DNA of 64,000 bases, from contig OW388300.1 of NCBI GenBank assembly GCA_936450465.1, forward strand, positions 43,742,358-43,806,357. Reading direction: 5' to 3'. The notes below the pieces were generated by a model. It was not told the DNA's origin, made no database searches, and saw only the letters and a list, made by a program, of their open reading frames with translations. This stretch comes from Gibbula magus. Lineage: Eukaryota; Mollusca; Gastropoda; Trochida; Trochidae. The stretch's first letter is position 1. The number at the start of each line of letters is the position of its first letter. Positions 28,601 to 34,600 of the stretch are shown one piece after another. A program made the translations under genes and the position numbers.

Positions 28601-31600
28601 CATCAGAAGACAAGCTTTACATGTACATTAACATGTCGAAAACTTCAAAGTTGTGCTGTGACCTTGAAAATAATGTCAATGTCAACAAAATCTAATCAGT
28701 TCATCGTCTTTCCTTGAAGGTATGTGTAAGATATGAAGAGAATTCAGCGAATGGTTCTTGAGATATCCCGCTGACAAGGATAAAATGACAAAGTTTTGTT
28801 GTGACCTTGAAATGAAGGTCAAGGTCACAAACCTCTGTAGGAACATTACTCTTCTTATGATTAACCCATAATATGCAAAATAGGAAAAGTATCCAGTGAA
28901 TAGTATATATGAGTTATTCGTACGGACGGACGGACGGAGCCGAATACTATATCCCCGCTTCGCGCCAAACTCGTAGCATTGTAGGTCATGACCCCTGTAA
29001 CCCATATTTGGGGTCATAGAGTCACAAAATCTACAATTTAGAATGCCCTTCATAAATTTGTCATAGAAATAAGAATCGACCGAAAGATGTTATATTTGGG
29101 ACACTTGAAAAAGTAATGAAAGGCATTCTCATAGTCATGTGAGCAGGAACAAAATGAAACGATTATATTTATATTACCTATATTTGGGGTCATAGGGTCA
29201 CAAAATCTACAACTAAGAATGCCCTTCAGTCAAGAAGTCTTTTCATGAAATTTCAGATATCTAGTCATTGGTTCTTGAGAAGATGAAATAGGTTTTAAAG
29301 GTCGTGACCCTTGGAACACTATTTGGGGTCACAGGATCAAGAAATCTACAATTTAGAATACCCAATGGACAAGGAGTCTGCACTAAGGCTGCAACGATAC
29401 ACTGAAATATCGATGCATCTCGATGCGACAGTCACGATACGATACACAATACAATTACATTTGAATATCGGATAAAAACGATACACATAGTTATTTCAAT
29501 CTAAATAAACACTAGATAAATCAAGCACTGTACCAGTATTAATTCCATTGATATACGACAAAAGATTTTTCCCACATATTAAATAATCATTTTTACTCGA
29601 CTGCTTTCTAGCTTGAAAACGAAACTAACAAGAGTAACTTCCCTTTAGTAATCGCTTCACAACCGAAGGATAATTTATTCAAATTTGCGACTGCCCTGAT
29701 AGCTCATTGGTCCGAGAGATATAGGTCAGTTCTTTCGAGCTATCGCATTGGTTGATTTTTCCGATCTTTATCTTCGGGTAACTTCGACTATGCTTGACAA
29801 CTGCTAAGTTTAATACGCAACCAATCAAATCGTGTGAACAAGTAGCAGCAACCAATCAAATTGTGCGAACAAGTAGCGTAGTATTTTAGCGTAGTATTTG
29901 ACAGTCATGGCAGCCAACAACGAAGATTATCGTTTTCTATTCAATCCCTAGACTTTCCCATTGAGCGTATCTAGATACGTATCGAGATACGTATCGTATC
30001 GTTTGCTTAGTGTATCGTTGCAGCCTTAGTCTGCACACAACTTTTCAGCTCTCAAGACATTTTGGAACTGGAGAAGAAGATGAAAATAAGTTTTTAAGGT
30101 TGTTCTTACAATTTAGAATCCCCATTGGACAAGGAGTCTGAGTTCTGGAGAAGAAGTCGAAAAAGTGAAAAGTTTACAGACGGATGGCCAGACACCAAGC
30201 CATGAGCCGATCGGGCCTTTTAGGCCTGGTGAGCTAAAAAACGACAAATTTAGAGACAAATTTAGAGACAGCCAGACGTCATGTGACATTGTCATAGCAG
30301 GGCTCGACATTCACGCTATCCCACTGGCCCGGGTCTAGTAAAATGTTGACAGGACCAGTGAAACTGTGCTAAGTGCTATCCCGATGGTCTAGTAGATATT
30401 TGGAACGGCCAAGGTATATTTTTAGATACCAAAGTTTTCATAAACAGTTGAAACTGGTGATTGCAGACAACATTGGGATTCCACTAAATATGTCTTTATA
30501 TAGACGTGAAATGTTTGCAAACTAAATAAAATCGGTATCTTATTCTTCAGCACCTTTATGGTTTTCCAAAGATATCTATTTTTAGAACTCTCTCGTACTG
30601 CAGTGTCACAAGTGAAATTATTACACAGTATTTTGAATTATAAGTACAAATAAAGTCCCTATCTTGATGAACAATAAGTTACCTTTTGAAAATATTTTTT
30701 AGTTTCACAGTTTCGAAAATTCCTTCATAAAATATCATATTCATGTGGTGGCATTTTGAGCCAGGGACAATCTATTTGCTTGGGGGTGATAGGTTGTTTT
30801 GAGTTCAAAGTTTTACACAACAAAGTAGTTTCCATTACATTACTGTATTGAACATTTAGGGTCAATTGTTGTTGAATAACGTTAATGTGATTTTTTCAAT
30901 ATTCATCATGGAATGAATTTGATAAATTAATCGAAAATTTTGACAAGGTATTATAATTCAACAAACATCCTGCCACCCCTATTCTTTAATAGATCTGACC
31001 ATTTGGCGGGAGAATATATAAATAGAAACAAAAGTGATGTAATCCAATGCAAGTCAAACGTCTGGATGGTAAAAGAACTTTCTACTTTATCAACTAGCTA
31101 CATTTGTAATTGTAAAGGATTTGATCAATCATAATTGCAAGAGTGAACCTTCTTTTAACAAGATTTTAATTTTCAATATAAAATTCTTATGTATAATTTC
31201 ACAACTTGGTTTCATCTGTTGTCCATGTCTAAGGAATGAAATAAAACAATAAGTTGGCTATGAATTGAAGAAAAAAATAGTTTCTCATCATATATGCATT
31301 TATGTCAAAATTACCAAATTGTTAATGGATATTAACTTTTAACCTAAATATTTCTAACTGTTATTAAATTTGATATTTTAAGACTTTTATTGGATTAAAA
31401 TAGTGAAATAATTGATAGTAATACTTAGTTAGGCCTGGCAAAATTGATAACTTAAAAAAAAATTAATTTTTTTAAGGAAATGCAATGTTTGGTTGACAAT
31501 CAAAATTGATAACTTGATTATTGCTTTTTTGGGCCCATTTTCTGAAGGCAGGATGAAAATTGGTTTATTGGAGATAGAATATCCAGGAAAGATAACAGGC

Positions 31601-34600
31601 ACAAAATGGATTTAAAAAGTTCTAACTGATATTTTTAGTTTGGTGGTTAAACCTTTTGCAACATGTGAATTGAGAGGGAAAATTTGGCAACATTTTATTT
31701 TGGCATAATATAAGTGACATTTTTCCAAGTTTGTGAACATCTTAAACCAAATGATTGTTTTCGCCTTACAGATGTTATATGTTTTGATGAAAATGACAAT
31801 TTTGGTTTTTTTAACATTATTTTGTATATATAACTGAATTTTGTTTCTGAAAATAAACTATACAAAGAAATATTAGATATAAAAATTATTAGTATTTAAG
31901 CAAACAGAAACTTTGTTTTGAAAATGGATCTGTCCCGTATAAGTGAAATTTTAATATAATTTTTAATCACTCTTTGTTATTGAGATAGTAAAAAGTTGCC
32001 TGGGGTAGTAAAATCTGAAAGCAACTAGCCCAAATGGCTTTTGACAATTTCAGGATAATTTCTTTCTACTGTAATAAGACATAAAACATTGCTAATGGGT
32101 GAATATATGTGGAATTGCCAAATAAAATAAGTGAGATCATACGAAGATAAATTGAGCAGGACCAGTGAGAATCTGCAAGAACCAGTGATTTTCAAAATTC
32201 ACTGGTCCTGTGGTCTTGTGGACAATTTTGGTGAATGTCAAGCCCTGCATAAGCCCATCAGGGCTTTCAGGGGTAAAATGTGGGAGGAGTTGATTTCAGG
32301 TTCCCTTTTCAGGACTGACGGAGAGATGGACTGCACCAGGACATAAACCTTTTTTGGTTTCAGCCGGGTGTTCAAAAACAATTAAACTTCCAATTCAAAG
32401 TACATACCCTTTGGATACTCCAGCCCTATCTGCAATTATTTTGGTATCCTTTACTGCACCATATGCTGTGAAAAACTGTTTTAATTCTGCCTCTGTTGTC
32501 TGGAAAATTAAATGTAAAGAAATAAAAGTACTGAATTTGCTGTGAATGCAATTACATGCACTAATATAGGGAAAGAGAAAGGTAGGCATTACTAGGCAAG
32601 CAGGTTTGTGAATGTAAACTCATTGTATATAATAATCACAATAAATTTTTGCATACATGGAATTCAAGGTGAATCAAAATCTTGAACATAAGATGCCACG
32701 TTGCCTCAAGGGCATACATAATTGTCATATCAAGTTCTTGATATTAGTATATTACCCAATTTAAATGACTTAGGATACAAGAACAGCCTTTAATAAGACA
32801 AGCTTGGGGTCGTGACTCCAGGTGAATATCAGGGATCACCCTGGAGCAGAGTGTCAAAGGGAGAATAATCTCCCCTTTGCCTTACACAATGGGATTTTCA
32901 GATAAAGTAATTGGATATTTCTAAATAATAACAATCATTTTACATTTTTGCAATGGGATTTTCTCCCCTCGTCAGTATTTATTATGGGATATTTTGGTAC
33001 ATCAATGAGTAAATATCCCCAAATCCCTGCCTAAAGTGATCCCTGGAATATGGGTACTGGATAGACTGTGGGGTCTTGTGTCCGATATAAAAGGGACCCA
33101 CCCTCAAAACAAACAATTAAAAAAAACATTCCAATAATTTTCGCTGAATTTTCTTTGCCGGGGTCATTCGAAATTACTTATATACTTCCCACAAATACAG
33201 ATTAGGCTTTGGTCAACTTTTCTGTGAACCTTTGGTGCCCTCTGTTTTTGTTTCAGAAGTTCCTTGGGGTTTCCTAGACCCTACGGTACTAGTGTTTAAT
33301 AGTTTTTGTCCATTCTTTATAAGTTGTAGAATTGATATGCATTGACTGTCCACTCACTGGCCTCACAAACATGACCACTAGGCTTTGGCATGGAAGCTCT
33401 GTCAAGTGTGTTGGATATGTACTCTTCCTGGGGAGTCTGTGTACATTAGCGAGTATAATGATGTTTTAATTACTCTCTCTACGAAATACTTTTGCCACTG
33501 CTTCTGCATCTTTATCATCTGGTAATGTATGCTGTGGTTGAGCAGGTTGTTTTCCCAGAGTTGAATATTATCAAGCTCCTGATTTTGTAAATTTATCACT
33601 ATTGGCCAGTAAATATTTGTTGCACTGGTCAAAGTGACCAGTAAGCAGTGTTGTTCCTAGGTGATCTCCTGAGGGGGGTCATTTTGGCCATTTCTGAACA
33701 AGTGGGACCCTTTGCAATGGTAAAAGTATCCCACTTCTCCAAATTTTAAGGGACACCACGTCAAAAAGGTGGGCAAATGTCCCCAGGACCCCCTCTAGGA
33801 ACAACACTGCAGTAAGTAAAACTTTATTGTCATTAGCAAAGTGCCACCTTAGTGACCTACTAAGTTTTAGCTCACACATGGTATTTTTTTAGCAAATCAA
33901 ATTCTCATGTCCAGAAACTGTCAACATAAGACGACTTGAATTCTCAGCCTGTATGATTACAAGTTTTCCTGATGAAAAGTCCAAGGGGGCGAGGGCGATC
34001 TGACAGTAGAGCAATATTCAGACTTCCACATAGATAAACCAATTCATCACCTATAACCAAGGCAACCGGGCCTTAGAGTAGAAAGTGCCTAGTGATATGG
34101 CTCCAAAATGATGGTACTGCAATAAGCCTCTTAACACAGGGGGTTACACCTATTATAAATGACTAAAATGACCTAAAAATCAGTTGCCCTGAACATGCTG
34201 GGACAAATTATGGGCAGCATGCTTAGCAAATTAAAGATTTAATACTTACAGCACTACTTACATTGGCTGCAATACCACCTACAAATATCCTGTTTGGAAT
34301 GACTGTACCAAATTTTGGTGCATGATTGCCACTTAATGGAGTGCCACTTGGGGTGGTGCAAGGGGAAACATCTGCAGATGACTGAAAAATGAAAAACAAA
34401 GATTACAAGATGTCATCAACATCTTTGAGGAAAAGGAGATAAAATAATAAATATATAATTAATTGATAATAACCCCCCCAATTCTATGGCAAAATATTAC
34501 TTTGTAAATGGTGATCTGATGTGATTTCATGAACAATCAATGCTATGACATTGCTTTCAAAATGCATCAAGGACAGGTACACAGACTGATAGTCAGTATA

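Noticed and set aside
28682..29053. 123-residue frame on the minus strand
   Set aside because: It spans family D and family B repeats and includes the ACGGACGG tract; a repeat artefact.
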